A stretch of 64,000 bases of DNA from Collinsella sp. OM04-5 (GCF_003439125.1 NZ_QSUU01000002.1:134621-198620); one strand, 5' to 3'. Counted from the first letter of the stretch, positions 25,898 through 34,714 are shown. The notes: generated by a model from the sequence alone, not told the origin. Made by a program: numbers and translations.

Positions 25898-27817
25898 ATG
25901 GAAGAGGCCTATCGTCAAGCGCGCAAGCGCGGCGAACAGGGACGCCGTCGCGCCATCAGCCAAAGCGAGCATCCATATCTTACGGACCTCGACAGCTTGG
26001 TCGCCCAGCTTCCCTGCGGGCAGCGCGAGAACATCGGCCTGCGGGACATTCCGCTCGAAATGGTCGTCGGCACGGTTACCAAAGGTCGCCAGTCCGCCTT
26101 TTCGTGTAACTTTATGCCGCTGCTCCCCTGGAATACCGAATTCGCCCGCAAATGGTCCAACCTCTACGATATCCAAATCTCCGAGGGCTACCGCGACCCC
26201 ATCATCGTCACCGAGTTCATGCACCGCTTTTACGTCCAAGAGGGCAACAAGCGTGTCAGCGTCCTCAAATTCCTTGACGCTCCGACGGTTTCGGCCAAGG
26301 TGACGCGTCTGTACCCCGGTAAGTGGGATTCCGTCGAGAGCCGCCTGTACGGTGAGTTTTGCGCCTTTTGGTACGTATGCCCCCTGTACGAGATTGAGTT
26401 TTCGCGCGAGGGCGGCTACGAGATGCTTGCCAAAATGCTCGGCCAAGATCTTGTCGAAAAATGGCCTCAAAAGAAGGTCGACTACCTACGTCACACCTTC
26501 CTGCTCTTTAAGCGCGCCTATCTTCGCGCGGGCGGCGACCACTTGGACATTACGCCTGCCGATGCCATGCTCGTCTACCTCAACGTCTACAACCAGGACC
26601 GTCTGCTGGATACGCCGACGGATATCGTCGTCAACCGTCTGTGCAAGATTTGGCGCGAGCTTGTCATTGCCGGCAAAAGCGACGAGGACAAAGTCGATCT
26701 TGTCGAAGCGCCGCAGCCCAACGAGAAAGAGGGCGCACCGACAAAAGCTACCTCGGGCGTGCTCAACTTCTTTATGAGCAAGACCGTCTACTCCACTGCC
26801 AATCCCATGCGAATCGCCTTTATCCACGAGTTTCCCTGTGCCACGTCGAGCTGGGACAGCCTACACGACCAGGGCCGCCGGTATCTTGATGAGCACTTTG
26901 GCGGCATCGTGCGCACCGAGGCGTTCGAGGACTGCCACGATTCGGACGTGTTCTACGCCGCCGTCGAGACAGCCGTAAAGCACGGGGCGAACGTCATCTT
27001 CTCGACCTCACACCGGCTCATGGAATACACGCTCAGGGCGTCAGTCGAGTATCCCCAGGTGCGGTTCCTTAACTGCTCAATCGGCCTTCCCCACCAAAGC
27101 GTCCGCTCGTACTTTGGAAAGATGTACGAGGCCAAGTTCCTACTGGGCGCCCTTGCCGCCAGCATGGCGGACAACCACCGCATTGGCTACCACGCGTCGG
27201 TCTTCGCCTCGGGCGCGCTCAGCGAGATCAACGCCTTTGCGATTGGCGCCTCGCTGCTCGACCCCCGCGCGCAAATTATCCTGACCTGGGGCGATGTGCC
27301 CGCCGGAGGCCTTGCCGAGGCCATGTGCCGCGAGGGCGTGAGCGTCATGACCGGCGCTGACATGTCAAAGTCGCTCGAAGACCCTACGGCCTACGGACTT
27401 CACCGCCTGGTCGATGGCAAGGTCGCCGGCATCGCCATGCCGGTATGGAACTGGGGCCGATACTACGAGCTTATCGTGCGAAGTCTGCTGCACGGCACCT
27501 GGGATGAGACCAGTGACAACAGCCAGGTTCGCGCCGTCAACTACTGGTATGGTATGAGCTCGGGCGTCATCGACATTCGCTACGCTCCGGGCCTGCCCTA
27601 TCAGACGCGTAAGCTTGTTCAGCTGCTCCGCAATGGCATCGTCGAGGGCTCCATCAATCCATTTGGCGGCGAGCTCCATAGCCAAGACGGCGTGGTGCAG
27701 ATCGAGGGCTTTCCCCCGCTGCCGAGCACGCAAATCGTCGAGATGGACTGGCTGGCTGACAACGTTATAGGCTCGATTCCGCAGCTCGATAACGAGCCGG
27801 AGGTCCGTGCCCTATGA
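25898..27817 (+). CDS. cytosolic BMP-like protein with ParB-like N-terminal region
   Basis: 639 residues with no signal peptide or lipobox. Residues about 30-200 include VTEFMHRFYVQEGNKRVSVLKFL, like the ParB/sulfiredoxin-type fold that binds nucleotides or DNA. Residues about 300-600 resemble the basic-membrane-protein (Med/BMP) periplasmic binding fold: IAFIHEFPC, HGANVIFSTSHRL, KFLLGALAASMADNHRIGY, then GGLAEAMCREGVSVMTG. BMP proteins normally bind nucleosides outside the cell; a cytosolic, fused form suggests a sensor. It overlaps the phosphoesterase gene by four bases (ATGA), so the two products probably act together. Function unknown. Confidence 0.75.
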   Translation: MEEAYRQARKRGEQGRRRAISQSEHPYLTDLDSLVAQLPCGQRENIGLRDIPLEMVVGTVTKGRQSAFSCNFMPLLPWNTEFARKWSNLYDIQISEGYRDPIIVTEFMHRFYVQEGNKRVSVLKFLDAPTVSAKVTRLYPGKWDSVESRLYGEFCAFWYVCPLYEIEFSREGGYEMLAKMLGQDLVEKWPQKKVDYLRHTFLLFKRAYLRAGGDHLDITPADAMLVYLNVYNQDRLLDTPTDIVVNRLCKIWRELVIAGKSDEDKVDLVEAPQPNEKEGAPTKATSGVLNFFMSKTVYSTANPMRIAFIHEFPCATSSWDSLHDQGRRYLDEHFGGIVRTEAFEDCHDSDVFYAAVETAVKHGANVIFSTSHRLMEYTLRASVEYPQVRFLNCSIGLPHQSVRSYFGKMYEAKFLLGALAASMADNHRIGYHASVFASGALSEINAFAIGASLLDPRAQIILTWGDVPAGGLAEAMCREGVSVMTGADMSKSLEDPTAYGLHRLVDGKVAGIAMPVWNWGRYYELIVRSLLHGTWDETSDNSQVRAVNYWYGMSSGVIDIRYAPGLPYQTRKLVQLLRNGIVEGSINPFGGELHSQDGVVQIEGFPPLPSTQIVEMDWLADNVIGSIPQLDNEPEVRAL

Positions 27818-28524
27818 ATATCCTAGCCATTGCCGATGTAGAGGAGCGCTGCCTGTGGGAATGTTTTCGCAAGGAGCGCTTTGAGGACGTTGACCTGATT
27901 CTATCCGCAGGCGACCTGGATCCGGACTATCTTGAGTTTTTGGTCACTGTCATCAACAAACCGCTTGTGTACGTTCGTGGCAACCACGACGACCGCTACG
28001 CGCGCCATGCACCGGGCGGGTGCATTTGTGTTGAGGACAGCGTATATGTGTACCGAGGTATTCGCATTGCGGGTCTGGGCGGTTCCATGCGCTACCGCGA
28101 CGGCGCGAACATGTATACCGAGCGCGAGATGGCAAAACGCATGCGCAAGCTATCGCGAAAAATCGCACTGGTAGACGGATGCGATATTCTACTTACCCAT
28201 GCACCCGTCGCAGGCATGGGCGACCTGGACGACCTGCCGCATCGAGGGTTTGAGTGCTTTAACACAGCGCTTGAGTCCTGGGGGGCCGACTACATGGTGC
28301 ACGGGCATGTGCACCAATGCTATGGTCGCGACTTTCAGCGTGAGCGCCAGCATGCATGCGGGACAACAATCATCAACGCGTGCGGCTATACGCAGTTTGA
28401 GCTGGATGAAGCGCGCTACCCCATCCGTGGCTGGCAGGCAGCCTGGCTCAACTCGCAAACCATGCGCCGCGAGCTCAAACGCCACGAAGCAATCGAGTCT
28501 TCAACCGCCAGAACCCCCTGGTAA
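27814..28524 (+). CDS. metallophosphoesterase (calcineurin-like fold)
   Basis: 236 residues. The binuclear metal motifs are visible: AIADV (weak first motif), LSAGDLDPDYL, VRGNHDD (Asn-His-Asp signature), LLTHAPV and VHGHVHQ near the C-terminus. The first motif is A-D-V rather than the usual D-x-H, so one metal ligand may be altered. It belongs to the YfcE-like cytosolic phosphodiesterases. Translationally coupled to the BMP/ParB-like protein upstream. A hairpin and a strong terminator follow. Confidence 0.82.
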   Translation: MNILAIADVEERCLWECFRKERFEDVDLILSAGDLDPDYLEFLVTVINKPLVYVRGNHDDRYARHAPGGCICVEDSVYVYRGIRIAGLGGSMRYRDGANMYTEREMAKRMRKLSRKIALVDGCDILLTHAPVAGMGDLDDLPHRGFECFNTALESWGADYMVHGHVHQCYGRDFQRERQHACGTTIINACGYTQFELDEARYPIRGWQAAWLNSQTMRRELKRHEAIESSTARTPW

Positions 28525-28532
28525 CTGCCAAC

Positions 28533-28592
28533 AACCACCACGAAGGGGATAGGCACCTTTATGGTGGTTTTGCTGACTCGTCCGACCTGTCC
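28533..28592. repeat. 60-bp direct repeat, copy 1 (contains CCACC hairpin)
   Basis: This 60-bp block matches 30549-30608 at 57 of 60 positions. The first 38 bases fold as a hairpin (ACCACCACGAA... with ...TTTATGGTGGT); the remainder is the conserved tail TGCTGACTCGTCCGACCTG. The two copies flank the sigma factor/DUF4179 gene pair. Confidence 0.9.
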
Positions 28593-28638
28593 ATCACGGT
28601 GCTTGTGTAATTAACGAGAACACTCATTGTTTTGTAAG

Positions 28639-28665
28639 GACGGCGCTCACGTGCCGTCTTTTTTT
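28639..28665 (+). terminator. strong intrinsic terminator upstream of the ECF sigma gene
   Basis: GACGGC pairs with GCCGTC around an eight-base loop, followed by seven T residues. It ends transcription arriving from the phosphoesterase operon before the sigma gene. Confidence 0.85.
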
Positions 28666-28666
28666 G

Positions 28667-28692
28667 TCAACTTATGCAGTCTCGACCGTGTT
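28667..28692 (+). promoter_or_regulatory. possible ECF-type autoregulated promoter
   Basis: TCAAC and CGTGTT are spaced about 15 bases apart directly after the terminator. ECF sigma factors often recognise AAC/CGT-type boxes and transcribe their own gene. This is a weak pattern match. Confidence 0.3.
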
Positions 28693-28756
28693 GTATGTAG
28701 AGGGACCTCGCGAGACGCCTTCCCTATATCCACCACGACCAATTGGAGGTGACACT

Positions 28757-29317
28757 ATGCCTGCACGCCGTAACCGCAATAGCACGCTCCGATGCGATGC
28801 CGATCAGATCGAGCGGGAAGCAAAGCGCTTGGTCGACACGTATTCCGACCTCATCCTTCGATTGTGCTATTCGGCCCTTGGATCCGCTGACGACGCTCAA
28901 GACATCTGCCAGGACACGCTGATCAAGATTCTCCAACGCACTCAACCGTTCGACTCGCTCGAACACGAACGTGCTTGGGTGATCCGAGTCGCACTGAACG
29001 CATGTCGCGATATCGGCCGTACGCACGCGAATCACCCGGTTGTCGACCTCGATTCGCTCCCCGATTTCTGCGCACCCGTAACACATACCGAGCAAGAATT
29101 CGCGCAACGCGACTGCGCCATTCTTTCCGCTGTCACGGCCCTGCCTCAAGCACAGCGCATCGCCATCTTTTTGCACTACTACGCAGGCATGAGCATCAGG
29201 GAAATCGCAGACGCCGTTCACGCGACGCCAGCTGCAACCGCCCAGCACCTTAGCCGCGGACGTGCGTCACTTCGGCTTTCCTTGAAAGGAGACCACAATG
29301 ACTACGAATTCGAATGA
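28757..29317 (+). CDS. ECF-type RNA polymerase sigma factor
   Basis: 186 residues. Region 2 is LVDTYSDLILRLCYSALGSADDAQDICQDTL (about 29-58, with the conserved DAQDICQD core). Region 4 is about 125-180 with ALPQAQRIAIFLHYYAGMS then REIADAVHATPAATAQHLSRGR. It would direct polymerase to a small regulon. The ATG at 28757 follows GGAGGTGA. It overlaps the DUF4179 gene by 20 bases, the usual pairing of a sigma factor with a membrane regulator. Confidence 0.88.
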   Translation: MPARRNRNSTLRCDADQIEREAKRLVDTYSDLILRLCYSALGSADDAQDICQDTLIKILQRTQPFDSLEHERAWVIRVALNACRDIGRTHANHPVVDLDSLPDFCAPVTHTEQEFAQRDCAILSAVTALPQAQRIAIFLHYYAGMSIREIADAVHATPAATAQHLSRGRASLRLSLKGDHNDYEFE

Positions 29318-30428
29318 CTATCGCCACGCCCTGGAGCACATTTCGTTTACCGATAATGCGAAGCAGCACATGGCAAACTCGATTGCTCAGTCCGTCGCCT
29401 CGAGCGATGCGGCGACCGCTCAAAGCAACTTTAATGGCACGCGACGCAAGCCGCGCATCGCCCGCCATCCCGTAAGAACAGTCGCTCGCATTGCCGCTGT
29501 AACGGCAGTCCTCGCTATCGTCATTGGAGGCGCTGGCACGGCTATGGCAACAGGCGTCCTGCCGCTTCCTTCTGACATGCTTTCCGACATCTTTGACGGA
29601 CCTGCTTCTCAAACCGAGATCATCGACCGTATTGGCCGGCCCGTCGGTGCTAGCTGCTCCAACAACGGAGTCACCGTGACCGCCGACGCCATCATGGGCG
29701 ACAAGGATATGGTTACCATCGCCTATACGCTTACGTTCGACGATCCCGCTGCCCTGAAAAAGCTTTCCGAGCCGGGCGAGAACGGAACTATCGCCGGAAG
29801 TGTCGATGGAAACGTATACGTTGATGGCGAGCATGGCGGCCAAGGCCAATCATGGCTCATTGACAAGAACCCCAATGACTCCAGCATTCAATACTTTGCA
29901 CAGTTCAGCGTTGAATCACCCGGCCTTATGGGCAGGACCGTCCGCACGCATATCAACTCTCTCGTTGTGCCACGTGCTGGCAAAGAGCTTCCCGAGTATA
30001 AGAAAATACTTACGGGCCCATGGGATCTTAAGTTCCAGCTGAATTACGAAGATACATCCGTTACGATTCCCGCGCCCAAATCGGTCAACTTTAACGGCAC
30101 CAAGGCGACGATTCAAGAGGCCACCGTATCCTGCGTTGGCGTTTCAGTCCGCTACAACATAGATCGTTCCATCGAACACGACAACAACAGCGGCAAGATG
30201 TCTCAAAACATGGAGGAGTCTATGGATGCCGTTGGCAACATACCCCTCATCGTGACGTTCAAAGACGGTCATGTTGAGGACGCAACCAGCTACAGCGGCT
30301 ATTTCGCAAATAAACTGGATAACGGCACCACTGATGTCCACAAGACCTGGCCGTTCTCGCAAGTTTGTGACACAGACAAGATTGCAAGCGTACAAATTGG
30401 CGATACGGTCATTCCCATGAATTCGTAA
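29298..30428 (+). CDS. DUF4179-type membrane protein, putative anti-sigma factor
   Basis: 376 residues. A cytoplasmic N-terminus of about 60 residues precedes one membrane segment (about 65-87, IAAVTAVLAIVIGGAG). A large extracytoplasmic domain with two Cys pairs follows, starting ASQTEIIDRIGRPVGASCSNNG and VTVTADAIMGD, the DUF4179 pattern. Proteins of this type encoded directly after an ECF sigma gene are thought to sequester the sigma and sense envelope or external cues. The ATG follows AAAGGAGA located inside the sigma gene. The ligand is unknown. Confidence 0.78.
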   Translation: MTTNSNDYRHALEHISFTDNAKQHMANSIAQSVASSDAATAQSNFNGTRRKPRIARHPVRTVARIAAVTAVLAIVIGGAGTAMATGVLPLPSDMLSDIFDGPASQTEIIDRIGRPVGASCSNNGVTVTADAIMGDKDMVTIAYTLTFDDPAALKKLSEPGENGTIAGSVDGNVYVDGEHGGQGQSWLIDKNPNDSSIQYFAQFSVESPGLMGRTVRTHINSLVVPRAGKELPEYKKILTGPWDLKFQLNYEDTSVTIPAPKSVNFNGTKATIQEATVSCVGVSVRYNIDRSIEHDNNSGKMSQNMEESMDAVGNIPLIVTFKDGHVEDATSYSGYFANKLDNGTTDVHKTWPFSQVCDTDKIASVQIGDTVIPMNS

Positions 30429-30548
30429 CGCTACGCGGCTCGTATATGCACCCGGTTCCGCACTTCGCGTCTAAAGATGCGCTGTCATCGAGCAGCGTGA
30501 GCGCAAGGCCGCCCGTATGGTCGGCTGGGAACACCTCGTTGCGCTAAA

Positions 30549-30608
30549 AACCACCACGAAGGGGACCGGCACCTTTGTGGTGGTTTTGCTGACTCGTCCG
30601 ACCTGTCC
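30549..30608. repeat. 60-bp direct repeat, copy 2 (contains CCACC hairpin)
   Basis: Matches 28533-28592 at 57 of 60 positions, including the hairpin with the AAGGGGAC.GGCACCTTT loop and the same 3' tail. It lies about 120 bases after the DUF4179 stop. Confidence 0.9.
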
Positions 30609-30618
30609 CAACGGTTTG

Positions 30619-30753
30619 TCTCAATCTGTAACAGGTAGGGCCCAAATAATCGGTTAGCTGTTACAGATCGAGACAGACCACGGATGCTCGGCCGAAAATC
30701 TCAATCTGTAACAGGTAGGAACGATTTTGCCCCTTAGATGTTACAGATTGAGA
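30619..30753. repeat. alternating 15-bp repeat array A (4 motifs)
   Basis: TCTCAATCTGTAACA occurs at 30619 and 30699 and its inverse, TGTTACAGAT(T/C)GAGA, at 30659 and 30739, so a motif starts every 40 bases and orientation alternates. Interspersed segments are 25 bases. The array lies between the convergent DUF4179 gene and the leu remnant. Related arrays are at 37108 and 47300. Confidence 0.9.
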
Positions 30754-30779
30754 TATTTGACAGCTTGAATCGGCATCGC

Positions 30780-31419
30780 CTACAGCGCGGCGACGACCTT
30801 GTCGCCCATCGTCGTGGTGCCGAGGATCTTATCTGCCGGGGTGTTGACATCGGCGATGTCACGGGTGCGCCAGCCCTCGTCGAGCACGCGCGCCACGGCG
30901 CTCTCGATCCACGCGGCTTGCTCGCCCATGTCGAGCGCGTAGGTCAGCAGCATCGCCACCGACAAGATTTGAGCCAGCGGATTGGCCACGCCGAGCCCCG
31001 CGATGTCAGGAGCGCTGCCAGCGCTCGGCCCAAACAGCGATACGCCATCATCCAGCGAGGCAGAGGCAAGCATACCGAGCGATCCGGTAATCTGAGCCGC
31101 CTCATCGGACAGGATGTCGCCGAACATGTTCTCCGTCACCACGACGTCAAAGTCTGCCGGTCGACTGATGAGCTGCATGGCGGCGTTGTCGACGAGCAGG
31201 TCCTCAAGCTCCACGTCGGAGTACTCCTCGTCTTGCACGCGATGCACGATCTCGCGCCACATGCGGCTCGTCTCCAGCACGTTGCGCTTATCAACGCTCG
31301 TCACCTTGCCGCGACGTTTGCGCGCCGCCTCAAATGCCTGGCGCGCAATGCGCTCAATCTCGTACTCGCGATACTCCATCACGTCGACCGCACGCTGACC
31401 GGCCGCACCCGCAGCGCCC
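30780..31419 (-). pseudogene. leuB: 3' remnant of 3-isopropylmalate dehydrogenase gene
   Basis: The frame encodes about 212 residues matching the C-terminal 60% of Leu[21 protein letters not shown], then [48 protein letters not shown] and [14 protein letters not shown]. The N-terminal 140 or so residues, with the substrate-binding arginines, are absent. Upstream the sequence becomes leuA in another frame near 31400-31425. This is what a deletion from within leuA, across leuC and leuD, into leuB would leave. It cannot make a functional enzyme. Confidence 0.88.
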
Positions 31420-31986
31420 GCGCAGGTCACGGATGCGGGCGCCAAAGTCCCACGGCATGTTGTAGCCCATCGTATCGGGGATGTTCACGACCGTGGCACC
31501 GGCCTTTACGGCCGCCTCGATAATGCGCACCAGAAACTCCTGATCGGAGCGGCCGGCATCCTCGGCATAAAACTCAACATCGTCAACGAACTTGCGAGCA
31601 TGTTTGACGGCATGGATCGCTCACTCAATTGCCCTTTCCTCAGTCATATGGAGCTTGTCGCGCAGGTGACTGGTGCTCACACCCAGCCCTGTATGGATAC
31701 GGGGCCTCTGGGCCGTTTTGAGCGCCTCTGCAGCCACTTCGATATCCCTGTCGACAGCGCGCGTCAGGCCGCATACCGTGCATCGGTCGCCCGCAATCTT
31801 GCCAATCTCCTGTACGGAGCGAAAGTCACCAGGACTCGAGATGGGAAAGCCCGCCTCGATAACGTCCACGTTCATGCGCACCAGCTGGCGGGCGATGAAG
31901 AGCTTTTCCTCGGTATTCATGCTGGCGCCCGGCGACTGCTCACCGTCGCACAGGGTGGCGTCAAAGATTGTGATTTTGCGGCTTAT
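31420..31986 (-). pseudogene. leuA: 5' remnant of 2-isopropylmalate synthase gene
   Basis: Translation gives the N-terminal third of Leu[21 protein letters not shown], then [15 protein letters not shown], and after an in-frame stop, [19 protein letters not shown] and [15 protein letters not shown]. Three separate lesions are visible. The expected start codon after AGGAGGAACAT is ATA (31986-31984). The catalytic Arg of TLRDGEQ is Cys. A TGA (31623-31621) interrupts the frame where a CGA-type codon is likely. The C-terminal catalytic and regulatory parts are missing; sequence switches to leuB near 31420. Confidence 0.88.
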
Positions 31987-32139
31987 ATGTTCCTCCTGAT
32001 TGACCGTTTTATGACAGATGGCTTTCAGGAGAGAGAGAAGGCCTAGAGATAGAAAAATACCCATGTCGCTCATCACGCCTGAAAGCGGCAGACGATAGCG
32101 CACCCGGGTACAACAAATCGTTATAGCGAGATTACAACC

Positions 32140-32199
32140 CTAGCGCGCTATCCAATCTAGTAGCGCTAGGCCTAGGAGCTGTTGCGTGTTCTTAAACAT
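32140..32199 (-). CDS. leuL: leucine operon leader peptide
   Basis: A 19-residue peptide, MFKNTQQLLGLALLDWIAR, with five Leu codons in a seven-codon run, four of them the rare CTA. GGGAG precedes the ATG. It lies about 150 bases upstream of the leuA remnant on the same strand, as attenuation leader peptides do in actinobacterial leu operons. The codon run contains AGGCCTAG, which can pair with CTAGGCCT further downstream before leuA, a possible antiterminator/terminator switch. The leader looks intact although the enzymes it would control are broken. Confidence 0.7.
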   Translation of the reverse strand: MFKNTQQLLGLALLDWIAR

Positions 32200-32255
32200 G
32201 TTGGGCTCCCTTCGGCCTCGGGTAGAACTACATCGCGCTAAAGTACAACACAAGT

Positions 32256-32295
32256 AAAACCACCACAAGGGTGTCTGTCCCCTTCGTGGTGGTTT
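32256..32295. repeat. dispersed CCACC hairpin, inverted orientation
   Basis: AAAACCACCACAAGGG pairs with the following CCTTCGTGGTGGTTT; the loop reads as the reverse complement of the GGGGACAG(G/A)CACC loop of the other copies. It lies upstream of the leu leader and downstream of the rplKA terminator. Confidence 0.8.
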
Positions 32296-32310
32296 CGTTG
32301 ACTCAAAAGC

Positions 32311-32350
32311 AAGAAACCCCGTCCCGCGCGAGGCAGAACCGGGTTTCTTT
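32311..32350 (-). terminator. intrinsic terminator of the rplK-rplA transcript
   Basis: Minus-strand stem GAAACCCGGTTC.../...GGGACGGGGTTTC with small mismatches, followed by TTGCTTTT, 36 bases after the rplA stop. Confidence 0.75.
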
Positions 32351-32385
32351 AGCAATGCTTGCTTTGTTCAGGCAGTAACTAGCAG

Positions 32386-33093
32386 TTACTCAGCCAGGAA
32401 GTCACGCTGGACAGCGGGATCGACCTTGACGCCAGGGCCCATGGTGGAAGACACGGAGATGGACTTGACGTACTTGCCCTTAGCAGAAGAGGGCTTGACA
32501 CGCAGGATCTCGGTGTACAGGGCGGCGTAGTTCTCGACGAGCTGCTGCTCAGAGAAGGACTTCTTGCCCAGGGGCACGTGGCAGATGCCGTAACGGTCGG
32601 CACGATACTCAACGCGGCCGGCCTTGAGCTCGGAGACCATCTTGGCGACGTCCATGGTCACGGTGCCGAGCTTGGGGTTCGGCATGAGGCCACGGGGACC
32701 AAGAATCTTACCGATGCGGCCAACCTTGGCCATCATGTTCGGCGTGGCGATAGCGGCGTCGAAATTGATCTCGCCCTTCTGGATCTGGGCGACGAGCTCG
32801 TCGGAACCGATGATGTCGGCGCCGGCAGCCTCGGCCTCGCGGGCCTTCTCGCCCTCGGCGAAGACGGCAACACGAACGGTCTTGCCGGTGCCGTGGGGCA
32901 GGGAGATGGAACCACGGATGTTCTGGTCAGCCTTACGAGTATCGATGCCCAGACGGAAGTGGGCCTCGACGGTCTCGTCGAACTTGGCGGTATCAAGCTC
33001 CTTGATGAGCTTGGCAGCCTGAAGGGGGGTGTAGAGCGTGGCGCGGTCGATCTTCTCGGCAGCGGCGTTATAGCTCTTACCATGCTTAGCCAT
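32386..33093 (-). CDS. rplA: 50S ribosomal protein L1
   Basis: 235 residues, binds 23S rRNA at the mobile L1 stalk. [18 protein letters not shown] is the family signature, and [14 protein letters not shown] and [18 protein letters not shown] match L1. Of two nearby ATGs the one at 33093 (MAKHGKSY) is chosen because AGGAGG is eight bases upstream of it. It follows rplK by about 117 bases. Unlike the usual rplKAJL order, the next thing downstream is a terminator, not rplJ. Confidence 0.96.
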   Translation of the reverse strand: MAKHGKSYNAAAEKIDRATLYTPLQAAKLIKELDTAKFDETVEAHFRLGIDTRKADQNIRGSISLPHGTGKTVRVAVFAEGEKAREAEAAGADIIGSDELVAQIQKGEINFDAAIATPNMMAKVGRIGKILGPRGLMPNPKLGTVTMDVAKMVSELKAGRVEYRADRYGICHVPLGKKSFSEQQLVENYAALYTEILRVKPSSAKGKYVKSISVSSTMGPGVKVDPAVQRDFLAE

Positions 33094-33210
33094 GTGCATT
33101 ACCTCCTGTGGTTAAACGGGCGTGAGCCCTCCCACATCGTATCGTGTGCCCTATTGCACACATATAACGGGCGCCCCGGTCGGAGCACCCGTCATTACCT
33201 AAAGAAATCG

Positions 33211-33639
33211 CTACTCAGCGATGGTGACGCCCATGGAGCGGGCGGTACCGGCGATGATCTTCTTGGCGGCATCAATGTCGTTGGCATTGAGGTCCGGCAT
33301 CTTGATCTCGGCGATCTTGGTGAGCTGCTCCTGGGAGAGCTGACCAACCTTGTCGGCCTGGGGCTTAGCGGAACCAGACTTAAGGTTCAGCTCCTTCTTG
33401 ATGAGGTGAGCCGCCGGCGGGGTCTTGGTGATGAAGGAGAAGGACTTATCCTCGTAGACAGAGATCTCAACGGGGATGATGTCGCCCTTCTTGTCCTGCG
33501 TCTCGGCGTTAAAGGCCTGGCAGAACTGCATGATGTTCACGCCAGCAGCGCCCAGGGCGGGACCGACGGGAGGAGCGGGGTTAGCTGCTCCAGCAGGAAT
33601 CTGGAGCTTAATGACGTTGGCAACCTTCTTCTCAGCCAT
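33211..33639 (-). CDS. rplK: 50S ribosomal protein L11
   Basis: 142 residues. Part of the GTPase-associated centre. The N-terminal domain has [20 protein letters not shown] and the C-terminal rRNA-binding domain has [10 protein letters not shown]. The ATG at 33639 (MAEKKVAN) is preferred over one two codons upstream because of the AAAGGA spacing. The 117-base gap to rplA holds an ACGGG/CCCGT hairpin (about 33166-33194) that may take part in L1 feedback, though this is speculative. Confidence 0.96.
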   Translation of the reverse strand: MAEKKVANVIKLQIPAGAANPAPPVGPALGAAGVNIMQFCQAFNAETQDKKGDIIPVEISVYEDKSFSFITKTPPAAHLIKKELNLKSGSAKPQADKVGQLSQEQLTKIAEIKMPDLNANDIDAAKKIIAGTARSMGVTIAE

Positions 33640-33759
33640 GGTCATTCCTTTCGAATCACGAGTGTGAAGTACTTGCTATATCGTAAGCACGCACGTGTTA
33701 GAAGCACTCCTGAGATGAGCAGTCACAGAAGAAGCACGCTCGCGCGAACGGACGAAAAC

Positions 33760-34296
33760 TTAAGCGATGACAGCGACCTGGTTAAAGTCGAGCTCGACCG
33801 GCGTCTCGCGGCCAAAGATCATCAGCGTGACCTTGAGCTTGCCAGCCTCGGTGTTAACCTCGGAGACCTTGCCATCAAAGTCGGTAAGCGGGCCATCGGT
33901 GACGCGGACGGACGTGCCGACCTCAATATCAACCGAGGTGCGCTTGGGCGAATCGCCCTTACCGGGACGACGAGTCATCTTGTTGTACTCGTCGCGAGAA
34001 AGCGGAGCGGGCTTGCCGTTGCCGCCCAGGAAACCGGTGACGCCAGGCGTGTTACGAACGCACGTCCAAGCATCGTCATCCATCTCCATGCGGACCAGGA
34101 CATAACCCGGGAAAATCTTGGAATCCTTGGTCTCACGCTTGCCACCCTCTTTAATCTCGGTGACGCGCTCCATAGGAATCTCGATATCAAAGATACGGTC
34201 CTGCATGCCCATAGTCTCGATGCGATGCTCGAGATCGGACTTAACACGGTTCTCGTATCCAGAGTAAGTGTGAACGACGTACCAACGCTTAGACAT
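33760..34296 (-). CDS. nusG: transcription elongation/antitermination factor NusG
   Basis: 178 residues. The NGN domain ([21 protein letters not shown], shown here by its key [11 protein letters not shown]) includes PGYVLVRM and [10 protein letters not shown]. The C-terminal KOW domain follows with [19 protein letters not shown]. It contacts RNA polymerase and ribosome or Rho. It starts three bases after secE, in the order secE-nusG-rplK-rplA that is very widely conserved. Confidence 0.96.
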   Translation of the reverse strand: MSKRWYVVHTYSGYENRVKSDLEHRIETMGMQDRIFDIEIPMERVTEIKEGGKRETKDSKIFPGYVLVRMEMDDDAWTCVRNTPGVTGFLGGNGKPAPLSRDEYNKMTRRPGKGDSPKRTSVDIEVGTSVRVTDGPLTDFDGKVSEVNTEAGKLKVTLMIFGRETPVELDFNQVAVIA

Positions 34297-34299
34297 GGT

Positions 34300-34638
34300 T
34301 TAGCCCCTCAATCCAGAGAACAGAGCAAGAGCCTCGCCAAAGCCAGCATCGAGCAGAGCGATGACGACGCCGACGACGATCAGAGAAGCGCAAACGACGA
34401 CCGAGTAGTTCACGAGCTCCTTCTTATCGGGCCACGTGACACGCTTCATCTCGGACTTGACCGAAGCGAAATACTTCTTGGTGCGGGCGAAGAAACCAGG
34501 CTTCTCGTTCTTCTTGGACTTCGCAGCCTTCTCGTTCTTCTTGGCAACGGCCTTCTTGGCCTCAACCTTGGAGTTGGCGGCAGCGTTGTTGGCAGGTGCC
34601 GGCTGCTGAGCCTTCTTCTTGTTCTTCTTGTTGGCCAT
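34300..34638 (-). CDS. secE: preprotein translocase subunit SecE
   Basis: 112 residues. A lysine/alanine-rich N-terminal tail of about 45 residues, then the SecE core FASVKSEMKRVTWPDKKEL and one membrane helix (about 77-98). It stabilises SecY in the cytoplasmic membrane. The long charged tail is common in actinobacterial SecE. Located between tRNA-Trp and nusG. Confidence 0.93.
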   Translation of the reverse strand: MANKKNKKKAQQPAPANNAAANSKVEAKKAVAKKNEKAAKSKKNEKPGFFARTKKYFASVKSEMKRVTWPDKKELVNYSVVVCASLIVVGVVIALLDAGFGEALALFSGLRG

Positions 34639-34714
34639 TTGGGTTACCTCCGCGCAATGCGCTTATACATGAGTAAACCGTAAGCCCCCAATTGGGAGCT
34701 TACGGAATAATGAC

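Noticed and set aside
32578..34683. 701-codon plus-strand frame opposite rplA, rplK, nusG and secE
   Set aside because: It spans four core genes in antisense; open only because of codon bias.
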